Below, piece by piece: positions 23,142-31,028 of a stretch of DNA of 64,000 bases (position 1 is the first letter of the stretch; the number at the start of each line of letters is the position of its first letter). Both the position numbers and the translations under genes were made by a program. The notes below the pieces were generated by a model. That model was given only the letters and a program-made list of their open reading frames with translations. It made no database searches and had not been told where the DNA came from. Source of the stretch: Alloalcanivorax profundimaris (lineage in GTDB: Bacteria; Pseudomonadota; Gammaproteobacteria; Pseudomonadales; Alcanivoracaceae); the NCBI RefSeq assembly GCF_015265435.1, contig NZ_JABJWH010000007.1, forward strand, positions 1 to 64,000, written 5' to 3'.

Positions 23142-23166
23142 CTGTCAAAATGAACAGTGCAGTATA
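23142..23166 (-). promoter_or_regulatory. LexA (SOS) box and -10 of uvrA
   Basis: CTGT-N8-ACAG at 23142-23157, in the wider context TACTGT...ACAGTG, matches the gammaproteobacterial LexA consensus almost perfectly. A TATACT -10 box (minus strand, 23166-23161) abuts it, so bound LexA would cover the transcription start. Confidence 0.88.
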
Positions 23167-23241
23167 GGGGAAATTCCGTGAACGGGAAAAGAAGGAGGGC
23201 GCACACCGACACCGGCCAGGCTCGCCGGCGTCGGGGCCCGG

Positions 23242-23901
23242 TCAGAGGTTTTCCTGGGCCCAGTTCACCGCTTGCAGGCGATTGGAGGCGTTGATCTTCT
23301 TGAAAATGTTGTAGATGTGGGTCTTGATGGTGTGCGGGCTGAGGCTCAGCACCTTGGCGATTTCGGAGTTCTTGGCGCCGGTGGCCATCACCTTGAGCAC
23401 CTCGATCTCGCGGTCGGTGAGGTTCACCTCGTTGCGGGCGAAGGTCTTGTTGAAGGCGCGGCTCTTGACCAGGTACTGCTGCAGCACCTTGCGCGGAAAC
23501 CACAGTTCGCCCTTGAACATGGCCTTGATGCCCTTGGTGAGCAGGTCCTGGGGGCAGTCGTGCTGGAAGCCGCCGTTGACCATGGGCAGCCCGGCCAGGC
23601 GCGACAGGTCGTCCTCGTGGTCGACGTTGAACACGCCGATCAGGATGTCGTTGGGCAGGCGCTTGTCGGCGTCCATCAGGCGCGTGATCACCTGATTGAC
23701 GTCCACGGAATGAAAATCCACCAGGAACAGGTTTTGTTCCACTCCGACCAGGTCATCCTCGTTGACCTGATCCACGGACTTGATGGCCGCGGCCGGGATC
23801 GACGCCTTGTCGAGAAATTCGGTGAGGAGGGCGTTCTGCAGATGCTGGCCGCCCACTACATACACCTTTTGTGTTGCTGAAGTATCCATCGATTCGTCCA
23901 T
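23242..23901 (-). CDS. CsgD-like LuxR-family transcriptional regulator
   Basis: A 219-residue regulator. The C-terminal LuxR helix-turn-helix (about 155-219) reads LTDREIEVLKVMATGAKNSE and HTIKTHIYNIFKKINASNR, ending AVNWAQENL. The N-terminal half resembles the degenerate receiver domain of E. coli CsgD (MVNGGFQ; GIKAMFKGELWFP) rather than a normal receiver: the acidic pair at the first strand is missing (YVVGGQ), although an Asp is present in LFLVDFHS. CsgD controls curli and cellulose, but no such genes are nearby, so the target is unknown. It lies between uvrA and the MFS gene, a pair adjacent in Pseudomonas. Confidence 0.85.
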   Translation of the reverse strand: MDESMDTSATQKVYVVGGQHLQNALLTEFLDKASIPAAAIKSVDQVNEDDLVGVEQNLFLVDFHSVDVNQVITRLMDADKRLPNDILIGVFNVDHEDDLSRLAGLPMVNGGFQHDCPQDLLTKGIKAMFKGELWFPRKVLQQYLVKSRAFNKTFARNEVNLTDREIEVLKVMATGAKNSEIAKVLSLSPHTIKTHIYNIFKKINASNRLQAVNWAQENL

Positions 23902-23956
23902 GATGCATCCCGGAAAGCCCGGGGGAAGCTAAGAAGAAAAACTGAATCAAGTCATC

Positions 23957-23985
23957 AATTTATCACCGCTTTAGCGGGGCTTCAA
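23957..23985 (-). promoter_or_regulatory. Promoter of the CsgD-like gene with an internal palindrome
   Basis: On the minus strand TTGAAG (23985-23980) and TAAATT (23962-23957) are 17 bp apart. The spacer contains CCGCT-TT-AGCGG (23966-23977), a 12-bp inverted repeat placed where a repressor would block polymerase. Confidence 0.5.
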
Positions 23986-24032
23986 TTTACCATCATTCCA
24001 GGGCGCGGCATCATCCCTGTCGTCCGCTAATC

Positions 24033-24041
24033 TGATACACT
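24033..24041 (+). promoter_or_regulatory. Extended -10 promoter of the MFS gene
   Basis: TG-A-TACACT (24033-24041) is an extended -10 element 33 bases before the transporter start. No good -35 was found, which extended -10 promoters do not require. Confidence 0.45.
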
Positions 24042-24074
24042 CCAGTCCCATTTCCGTATCACTGACGCTCGACC

Positions 24075-25448
24075 ATGACGGACGCTTCCCGGGCCGCCCT
24101 GCGGCGCACCGAACTCTCCACCACCGGCTCCCTGGCGGCGATCTTCGCGCTGCGCATGTTCGGGCTGTTCATGATCCTGCCCGTGTTCGCCGTGTACGGC
24201 GAGCAGCTGGACGGCGCCACCCCGCTGCTGATCGGCACCGCCATCGGCGCCTACGGCCTGATGCAGGCCATGCTGCAGATCCCGTTCGGCATGCTCTCCG
24301 ACCGCTTCGGCCGGCGCCCGCTGTTGCTGGCGGGCCTGTTGCTGTTCGTGGCCGGCGGCGCGGTGGCGGCGCTCAGCGACACCATCCATGGCGTTATCCT
24401 GGGGCGCGCTCTGCAGGGCGCCGGGGCCATCGCCAGCGTCATCATGGCGCTGATTGGCGATGTGGTCAGCGAGCGCCACCGCACCCGGGCCATGGCCTTG
24501 ATCGGCATGTCGGTGGGCGCTTCCTTTATTCTGGCGCTGATTCTGGGCCCGCTGCTGGCCCACTGGCTGGGGCTCAGCGGGCTGTTCTGGCTCACCGTGG
24601 TGCTCGGCGCCCTGGCCATGGGCGTGGCCTTCGGCGTGCCTTCGCCTCAGGTGCGCGCCGCCGAGCCGTTGCCGGCGGGCCAGCGCTTCCGCCGGGTGCT
24701 CGGCGACCCCAACCTGCGGCGCCTGGACCTGGGCATTATGGTGCTGCACCTGACCATGACCGCCTCCTTCGTGGTGCTGCCGCAGATTCTCAAGCAGCGC
24801 CTGGGGCTGGATCTGCAGCAGCACAGCCTGCTTTATCTGGCGGTGCTGGTCACCAGCTTCCTGGCCATGGTGCCGCTGATTATCACCGCCGAGCGGCGTG
24901 GCGCCATGCCGGTCAAGAGGCTGGCGGTGAGCCTGCTGATCGTGGCGGAGGTGCTGCTGGCCCTGGCCGGCGGCGCCCTGTGGCACTTCGTGCTGGCGCT
25001 GTTCGTGTATTTCATGGCGTTCAACCTGCTGGAGGCCCTGTTGCCGTCCCTGGTGGGCCGGGCGGCGCCGGCGGGCACCCGGGGCACCGCCATGGGGGTG
25101 TACTCCACCAGCCAGTTCCTGGGCGTGTTCATCGGCGGCCAGCTGGGCGGCGCCCTGTATCAGTGGGTCGGCGCGGAGGCCGTGTTCCTGGGCTGTGCCC
25201 TGATGGCGGTGGTCTGGCTGGCGTATCTGTGGCGCATGCGGGAACTGCCCAAGCTGGACAACCGGGTGATCCACCTGGCCGGCCACCAGGACTGGGGCGA
25301 CACCGCTGCCCGGTTGCGCAGCGTGCCCGGCGTGCTCGAGGCGGTGGTGGTGGCCGAGCAGAGCCTGGCGCTGCTCAAGGTGGATAACCAACTGCTCGAC
25401 GAGGACGCCCTGGCCACCCTGGCCGGCGAGGTGGAGGCGCGCTCCTGA
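24075..25448 (+). CDS. YajR-type MFS transporter with C-terminal YAM-like domain
   Basis: A 457-residue major facilitator with about 12 membrane segments. Motif A (GMLSDRFGRRPLLL) is in the loop after TM2, and LGRALQGAGAIASVIMAL matches motif B/C features. After TM12 a soluble tail (about 385-457: HLAGHQDWGDTAARLRSVPG, VEAVVVAEQ-like beta strands) resembles the ferredoxin-fold YAM domain of E. coli YajR. The substrate is not known. It lies just upstream of ssb on the same strand, an arrangement shared with pseudomonads. Confidence 0.88.
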   Translation: MTDASRAALRRTELSTTGSLAAIFALRMFGLFMILPVFAVYGEQLDGATPLLIGTAIGAYGLMQAMLQIPFGMLSDRFGRRPLLLAGLLLFVAGGAVAALSDTIHGVILGRALQGAGAIASVIMALIGDVVSERHRTRAMALIGMSVGASFILALILGPLLAHWLGLSGLFWLTVVLGALAMGVAFGVPSPQVRAAEPLPAGQRFRRVLGDPNLRRLDLGIMVLHLTMTASFVVLPQILKQRLGLDLQQHSLLYLAVLVTSFLAMVPLIITAERRGAMPVKRLAVSLLIVAEVLLALAGGALWHFVLALFVYFMAFNLLEALLPSLVGRAAPAGTRGTAMGVYSTSQFLGVFIGGQLGGALYQWVGAEAVFLGCALMAVVWLAYLWRMRELPKLDNRVIHLAGHQDWGDTAARLRSVPGVLEAVVVAEQSLALLKVDNQLLDEDALATLAGEVEARS

Positions 25449-25549
25449 GCGGGGGTTACGCCGGCGGCCGCAAAGCGGCACAATGGACGGTCTTCCACGC
25501 CCCGGCTCGCCGCCGGCGGCCGTATTAAGCATTGAGGGAGCGAACAGCC

Positions 25550-26077
25550 ATGGCGAGAGGCGTCAACAAAGTCATCCTGATCGGCAACCTGGGCGCCGAT
25601 CCGGAAACCCGATTCATGCCCAGCGGCGGGGCCGTGACCAATGTCCGGCTGGCCACCACGGAAAGCTGGAAGGACCGCCAGAGCGGCCAGCAGCAGGAAC
25701 GCACCGAGTGGCACCGGGTGGTGTTCTTCAACAAGCTTGGCGAAATCGCCGGCGAGTACCTCAAGAAGGGCTCCAAGGTGTACGTGGAAGGTTCCATCCG
25801 CACCCGTAAATGGCAGGGTCAGGACGGCCAGGACCGCTACACCACCGAAATCGTGGCCAACGAGATGCAAATGCTCGACGGCCGTGGCGGCGGTGATTTC
25901 CAAGGCGGTGGTGGCGGTGGCCAGGGTGGTTATGGCAACCAGGGCAACCAGAACAACGACTATTACGACCAGAGTCGCAATCAGGGTGGCGGCGGTGGCC
26001 AGCAGCAGGCGCCGGCCAACCAGGGCGGCGGCTTCAGCGGTCCCGCCGACGATTTCGACGACGACATTCCGTTCTGA
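25550..26077 (+). CDS. ssb: Single-stranded DNA-binding protein
   Basis: SSB has 175 residues. The OB fold covers about 1-112 ([38 protein letters not shown]). A glycine/glutamine-rich linker follows, ending in the acidic tip DFDDDIPF that recruits repair and replication partners. The start at 25550 is chosen because GGGAG lies just upstream and the family begins MARG(V/I)NK; an ATG six codons earlier is rejected. No LexA box was seen before ssb. Confidence 0.97.
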   Translation: MARGVNKVILIGNLGADPETRFMPSGGAVTNVRLATTESWKDRQSGQQQERTEWHRVVFFNKLGEIAGEYLKKGSKVYVEGSIRTRKWQGQDGQDRYTTEIVANEMQMLDGRGGGDFQGGGGGGQGGYGNQGNQNNDYYDQSRNQGGGGGQQQAPANQGGGFSGPADDFDDDIPF

Positions 26078-26092
26078 TCATCAGGGGTTCCA

Positions 26093-26815
26093 ATGCGGCG
26101 CTGGTTTGCCTTGGGGGCGGTGTTCGTAGTCAGTTTTCTGGTGTGTCTGGTGGTGTTGATGCCCGCCGCCGTGGTGGTGGAGCGGGTGCCGGTGCCGCGG
26201 CCCGGCGGCGCGCCGCTGACACTGTCCGACGCCCGCGGGCCCTGGTGGGATGCCCGCGTGGACGCGCGCTGGCGTGATCGCCGCGGTGAGCTGCGCTGGC
26301 GCCTGGACTGGCACGGTTTGACGCCCGGCGTGCAACTGTCCATGGTAAGCGGTGATCTCGACGCCAGCGGCTGGCTCGGCGCGGACTGGGGGGACTGGCG
26401 CCTGGAGCAATGGCGCGCCACCGTGCCGGTGGCTCCGTTCAGCGCCAACGTGCCCCAGGGCAACGCCGACGGCACCGTGGACCTGACCCTCATGGCCCTG
26501 GAACTCGCCGATCAAACCGTGGTCGATGCCAAAGGGACCCTGACCTACAGCGGCGGCACCGTGACCTGGGGCCGCGACGGCGCCGCCCAGGTGCCGCCCC
26601 TGGACGGGCGGCTGGCCATGGTGAACGGGTCGCCGGAACTGGAAGTCACCGGGCCGCGGCGCCAGCAACTGGTGCACGCCCGGCTTGAAAACGAGAAACT
26701 GAACGTGCAGGTCCGCCGGGCCTGGCCCCAGCTGCTGGGGGTAAGTCAGGGGGGCGATCCCTCCGACGTGGTATTTCGCATGAGCCGTCCCTTGACCCTG
26801 GGGCGGTCGGGTTAA
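26093..26815 (+). CDS. gspN: Type II secretion system protein N
   Basis: A 240-residue protein with one N-terminal membrane anchor (ALGAVFVVSFLVCLVVLMPAA) and a periplasmic beta-rich region. The context, immediately before gspC and gspD, and motifs such as GPWWDARVDARW and LTLMALELADQTVV fit GspN, an accessory inner-membrane component of type II secretion. It starts 15 bp after ssb. GspN families are divergent, so the assignment rests partly on neighbours. Confidence 0.8.
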   Translation: MRRWFALGAVFVVSFLVCLVVLMPAAVVVERVPVPRPGGAPLTLSDARGPWWDARVDARWRDRRGELRWRLDWHGLTPGVQLSMVSGDLDASGWLGADWGDWRLEQWRATVPVAPFSANVPQGNADGTVDLTLMALELADQTVVDAKGTLTYSGGTVTWGRDGAAQVPPLDGRLAMVNGSPELEVTGPRRQQLVHARLENEKLNVQVRRAWPQLLGVSQGGDPSDVVFRMSRPLTLGRSG

Positions 26816-26935
26816 GTGCCGACGGATAATAAGTAGGTCACACTAGCGTGCCTAGAATGGCCAGGGACGTCCGGTTGCTGGAGCCAAGCTTCCAGCCCGG
26901 CGGGCCGGTATAAAACAAATGGGATTGATGGTTTT

Positions 26936-27781
26936 ATGATTCAGTGGGCCCGGAGGGGAAACCGACAGCGGTGGGAACGGATGGCGCGCGTCGTCCTGGC
27001 TTTGCTGTTGGTGGTGATTCTCGCCTATTTGATCGCCCAGACCGTGTGGTTGCTGTGGTATGGCCCCCGCGACGCTCTGCCCGACACCCGGCTGCGCCAG
27101 GTGGCGGTGGAGGGCGGCGCCCAGGGCGGCCCGTCGCTGTCCGCTTCCCAGGTGGAGAACTGGCGCCTGTTCGGTGTGTACCAGGCCGAACCCACCCAGG
27201 AGCGTCCGGTGGACGCGCCGGAAACCCGTTTGAGCCTGGAGTTGCTGGGCCTGTTCCAGACCCGGGACCGGGGGCGTTCCTCGGCGATCATCGCCGAACG
27301 TGGCGGCGACGCCGAGCTGTACCACATCGGTGACGGCATTCCCGGCAACGCCACCCTGGAGGAAATCTACGCGGACCGCGTGATTCTGCGGCGCCAGGGC
27401 CGCCTGGAAACCCTGCGCCTGAACGAACTGAAAGGGCTGGCCGGCGGCGTGACCCAGGTCACCGAGCCGGAGCCGCGCACGCCCGCGCCCAGCCCGGAAA
27501 CGGATCTGGCCCAGCAGCGCACGGCGCTGATTCGCCAGTTGGGCCTGCAGCCGGTCACCGACGGCGCCACCGAAGGCTACAAAATCGGCGACCGGGCCCC
27601 CCAGCAGTTGATCGAGCAGGTGGGGCTGCAACCCGGGGACGTGGTGGCCTCGGTGAACGGCTACCCCCTCGGCACCGAGGAAAGTGATCTGGCGGCGTTG
27701 CAGTCCTACATGGAAAGCCAGGCCGCCACCATTGTCGTGCAGCGCGGCGAACAGGAATTTACCGTGAACTACCCACCGTAG
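26936..27781 (+). CDS. gspC: Type II secretion system protein C
   Basis: GspC has 281 residues and links the inner-membrane platform to the outer-membrane secretin. It has a short cytoplasmic N-terminus and one membrane helix (about 17-40). The periplasmic homology region (about 60-160, NWRLFGVYQ ... LSLELLGLFQTRD) binds the secretin, and a C-terminal PDZ domain follows (about 190-281, GLQPGDVVASVNGYPLGTEE). It lies ten bases before gspD. A TATAAA lies 22-27 bases before its start but has no -35, so its own promoter is uncertain. Confidence 0.93.
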   Translation: MIQWARRGNRQRWERMARVVLALLLVVILAYLIAQTVWLLWYGPRDALPDTRLRQVAVEGGAQGGPSLSASQVENWRLFGVYQAEPTQERPVDAPETRLSLELLGLFQTRDRGRSSAIIAERGGDAELYHIGDGIPGNATLEEIYADRVILRRQGRLETLRLNELKGLAGGVTQVTEPEPRTPAPSPETDLAQQRTALIRQLGLQPVTDGATEGYKIGDRAPQQLIEQVGLQPGDVVASVNGYPLGTEESDLAALQSYMESQAATIVVQRGEQEFTVNYPP

Positions 27782-27791
27782 CGAGACACCT

Positions 27792-29948
27792 ATGAAGTCG
27801 GCCTTAAAAACGATAATCGCAGTGGTGGCGCTGAGCCTGGTCCTCGGCGCCCATGCCCAGCAGCAGGCTCCGGTGGAGCAAACCGGCGACGGCAAGACCT
27901 GGACGGTCAATATCCGTAACGCGGACATTCAGGCGTTCATCAACCAGGTGGCGGAAATGACCGGCAAGAACTTCGTGGTCGACCCGCGCGTGCGGGCCCG
28001 CGACGTCACGGTGATTTCCAACAAGCCGTTGACCGCCAGCGAAGTCTACGAGCTGTTCCTGTCCGTGCTGCAGGTGCACGGCTACGCCGCGGTGCCCTCC
28101 GGCGAGGTGATCAAGATCGTCACCAACACCACCGCCAAGCAGAGCAATCTGCCGCTCACCGAGAACGCCGGCAGTGTGGATGGCGAGGAACTGATCACCC
28201 AGGTGATTCCGGTGGACAACTCGCCAGTGGAGGAGCTGGTGCCAGTGCTGCGCCCGCTGGTGCCTCAGTACGGTCACCTGGCGGCGGTGGGGTCCGCCAA
28301 CGCGCTGATCATCAGCGATCACGCCGACAACATTCAGCGCATGCGCGCCATCATCAACAGCCTCGACACCGCGGAAAGCGACGAGGTGGAAATCGTCCAG
28401 CTGCAACACGCCTTCGCCGGCAACATGGTGCAATTGCTGGAGGAACTGACCAAGGCCGACGCCTCCGGCAACAACCGCCGCCGGGGGCTGCAGGGCGCCG
28501 CCACCGTGGTCGCCGACGAGCGCACCAACCGCCTCATCATCAAGGGCGATCGTGGTACCCGGGCGCGCCTGATCCCGCTGGTCAATCAGCTCGACACGCC
28601 GTCCAGCGCCGCCGGTGGCGTCCAGGTGGTGCGTCTCAGCCACGGCGACGCCGAACAGATGGCGGAGCTGCTCAAGAATTTCGCCGCCGGCGCTTCCGCG
28701 GTGCGCCAGGGTGGCGAGGGCAACGGCGGCGCGGCCGCCTCGCGCACCAGCAACGCCGCCTCCGGCGTGTCGATTCAGGCGGACACCTCGCTCAACGCCT
28801 TGGTGATTCGCGCCGAGCCGGAAATGATGAAGCAGCTTCAATCGGTGATCAGCCAGCTCGACGTGCGTCGCGCCCAGATCCTGATCGAGGCGGCGATTGT
28901 CGAGGTCACCGGCGACAAGGCCAGCTCCCTGGGCTTCCAGTACGTGGCCGGCGACCTGGAGAACGGCGTCGGCGCGGTGAACTTCGGCGGCAACGGGGTG
29001 AGCGTCAACTCCCTGCTGCAGGCGGTGATCACCGAGGATCCGTCCAACATCTCCCTGGGGGACGGCATCACCGCTGGCATCGGCGAGACCGACGCCGACG
29101 GCGACATCGAATGGGGCGCGCTGATCCAGGCCCTGGCGCGCACCACCAACACCAATCTGTTGTCCACGCCCAGCATCCTGACCCTGGACAACCAGGAAGC
29201 CTCCATCATCGTCGGTGAGAACGTGCCCTTCGTCACCGGCCAGGCGTCCAGCACCGGCTCCGGCGTCTCCAACCCGTTCACCACCATCCAGCGCGAGGAC
29301 GTGGGCCTGACCCTCAAGGTCACGCCCCATGTGGCCGGGCTCGACACCATCCGCCTGGAGCTGGAACAGGAGACCTCGGCGGTGAAGGAATCCACCGGCG
29401 AAGCCGTGGACATCGTCACCACCAAGCGCAAGCTCGCCACCACGGTGCTGGCGGACGACCGTGAGACCATCGCTCTGGGCGGCCTGATCACCGACGACGT
29501 GCAGGACTCCGTGAGTAAGGTGCCGCTGCTCGGCGACATTCCGCTGCTGGGGGTGCTGTTCCGCTCCACCAGCAAGAGCCACGTGAAGCGCAATCTGATG
29601 GTGTTCATCAAGCCCACGGTGCTGGCCAGCAACGACCGGCTGGTGGACATGACGCGGGAAAAATACATGGGCGTCACCGCCATGCAGTTCCGCGTCAACG
29701 ATGAGGGGGAGCTGGTGCGTGAAGTGAAGTTCCCGCTGCCCACCAAGGTGGAGCGCATCTTCGAAGGGCGTTCGCCGGTGTCCGAGGATTACCGCCGCGC
29801 CTATCAGGACGAGCAGGAAAAGAGCGACGAGGATTCCGCCACGCCGCCCACCTCTGGCCCGGTCACCGACACCGACAGCGTGGTGCCGGAGAAGGAGGAG
29901 CCCGCCGCCAGCCGCCCCGAGGAGGGCGCTGGCGCGTCCGGCTCCTGA
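27792..29948 (+). CDS. gspD: Type II secretion system secretin
   Basis: GspD has 718 residues and forms the outer-membrane channel. A signal peptide (about 1-22, cleavage after AHA) leads into the N0 domain (VNIRNADIQAFINQVAEM) and N1-N3 domains with repeated TNRLIIKGD- and LNALVIRAEP-type elements. The secretin barrel follows (about 370-610, TPSILTLDNQEASIIVGENV; VPLLGDIPLLGVLFRS). A Glu/Ser-rich C-terminal extension of about 60 residues may bind a pilotin. The remaining gsp genes are not in the window. Confidence 0.96.
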   Translation: MKSALKTIIAVVALSLVLGAHAQQQAPVEQTGDGKTWTVNIRNADIQAFINQVAEMTGKNFVVDPRVRARDVTVISNKPLTASEVYELFLSVLQVHGYAAVPSGEVIKIVTNTTAKQSNLPLTENAGSVDGEELITQVIPVDNSPVEELVPVLRPLVPQYGHLAAVGSANALIISDHADNIQRMRAIINSLDTAESDEVEIVQLQHAFAGNMVQLLEELTKADASGNNRRRGLQGAATVVADERTNRLIIKGDRGTRARLIPLVNQLDTPSSAAGGVQVVRLSHGDAEQMAELLKNFAAGASAVRQGGEGNGGAAASRTSNAASGVSIQADTSLNALVIRAEPEMMKQLQSVISQLDVRRAQILIEAAIVEVTGDKASSLGFQYVAGDLENGVGAVNFGGNGVSVNSLLQAVITEDPSNISLGDGITAGIGETDADGDIEWGALIQALARTTNTNLLSTPSILTLDNQEASIIVGENVPFVTGQASSTGSGVSNPFTTIQREDVGLTLKVTPHVAGLDTIRLELEQETSAVKESTGEAVDIVTTKRKLATTVLADDRETIALGGLITDDVQDSVSKVPLLGDIPLLGVLFRSTSKSHVKRNLMVFIKPTVLASNDRLVDMTREKYMGVTAMQFRVNDEGELVREVKFPLPTKVERIFEGRSPVSEDYRRAYQDEQEKSDEDSATPPTSGPVTDTDSVVPEKEEPAASRPEEGAGASGS

Positions 29949-29954
29949 CCGGCC

Positions 29955-29982
29955 CGCCGCCGGGCTCCCGGGCCCGGCGGCG
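29955..29982 (+). terminator. Hairpin after gspD
   Basis: CGCCGCCGGGC (29955-29965) pairs perfectly with GCCCGGCGGCG (29972-29982), an 11-bp stem with a six-base loop. The following sequence is only weakly T-rich. It separates gspD from a convergent lipoprotein gene. Confidence 0.55.
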
Positions 29983-29996
29983 TCCGTTTCCCGCCT

Positions 29997-31028
29997 TTAT
30001 TCTTCCAGTGAGCGCAGGTTGTCCAGCACCTTGCGGCTGCGCTCCAGTTTCTTGAGCAGTTCCGGGTTGTCCGGGTCCAGCGGCGCCACGCTCCGCCAGA
30101 GTCGGTGCGCGGCCTGGTATTCCCCTTCCGCATAGAGCGCCTCGCCCCGCGCCATGGCGCGCTGGAAGCGCTGGCGGGACCAGCTTTCCACGCGGTCGCG
30201 GAGGTCGTCCAGCCGAGGTCCCTGGTGTTGCAGCAGGTAGGCCCGGGCGGCCAGCAAATCCTCCAGGCGGCCGCTGGCGCGGTACCGCGCCACCAGGGCC
30301 TGGCCCTCTTCGTGGTGAGCCCGGTCGCGGGCGTCCCGGGCCCGGTCGCGGGCGCTGTGCAGCACCCGCCGCGCCTTCGACAGGGCGTCCGGCGCAGGGC
30401 TGTCCGGCGCCAGCCGGTGGGCGGTTTCCAGGGCTTCCAGAGCCTGTGGCCAGCGGCCCTCGTCCGCGTAGGTGTTGCCGATGGTCAGCAACTCCCCGTG
30501 CAGCTCCTGGCGCAGCGCCGCGCGCCGTTGCCGGGTATGGCGGGCGCGCGGGTCCTGATAGGGCGCCAATGCCTGGTCCAGATCCTCGGTGCTGAGCAGG
30601 GCGCGGGCCTCCGCCAGATAGCCGCGGTTGAGCAGCGCCCGCAAGCGCGTCTCGCGCCGGTCGTCCAGCTGTTCCATGAGGGTGGCCACCGGCTCCGGCT
30701 CCACCACCCGCTGGCGGGCCCGCTCGAGAACCTGGAGGGCATCCCCCCATTGTTCCCGTTCGGCCAGGGCGCGGGCCTGGTCCAGGGCCTGGTCACGGTA
30801 CTCATGGCTGGCCTGCAGCACCCCCTCGCGTTGCTCCATGAGCAGGGCGTGCCGGGGATGCTCCTCGTCGGCTTCGTCGATCACCGCCAGGGCGCGGCGG
30901 TAATCCTGATCCGCCAGGGCATCGCCGACCCGGTCGGCGGGGTCGGAGAAGGACGACAGGCCGGCGCACCCGGACAACAGCAGGGCGGCGGCCAGAGCGC
31001 TCAGGCGCGGGAAATTACGATCAGGCAC
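29997..31028 (-). CDS. TPR-like lipoprotein coupled to the cyclase gene
   Basis: A 343-residue predicted lipoprotein with lipobox LLLSGC (Cys21). The mature protein is almost entirely helical and Ala/Arg/Glu-rich, with TPR-like helix pairs (DYRRALAVIDEADEEHP; WPQALEALETAHRLAPDSP; EYQAAHRLWRSVAPLDPDNP). Function is unknown; such proteins are often scaffolds at the envelope. It starts with GTG overlapping the cyclase stop by eight bases, with GGAG seven bases upstream, so it is translationally coupled to the cyclase. Confidence 0.82.
   Translation of the reverse strand: MPDRNFPRLSALAAALLLSGCAGLSSFSDPADRVGDALADQDYRRALAVIDEADEEHPRHALLMEQREGVLQASHEYRDQALDQARALAEREQWGDALQVLERARQRVVEPEPVATLMEQLDDRRETRLRALLNRGYLAEARALLSTEDLDQALAPYQDPRARHTRQRRAALRQELHGELLTIGNTYADEGRWPQALEALETAHRLAPDSPAPDALSKARRVLHSARDRARDARDRAHHEEGQALVARYRASGRLEDLLAARAYLLQHQGPRLDDLRDRVESWSRQRFQRAMARGEALYAEGEYQAAHRLWRSVAPLDPDNPELLKKLERSRKVLDNLRSLEE

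Noticed and set aside
26824-26835. Twelve-base word GGATAATAAGTA repeated before gspC and again at 49919-49930 before the AraC gene
   Set aside because: Probably chance between two AT-rich promoter-like regions; no symmetry and no shared distance to a start.
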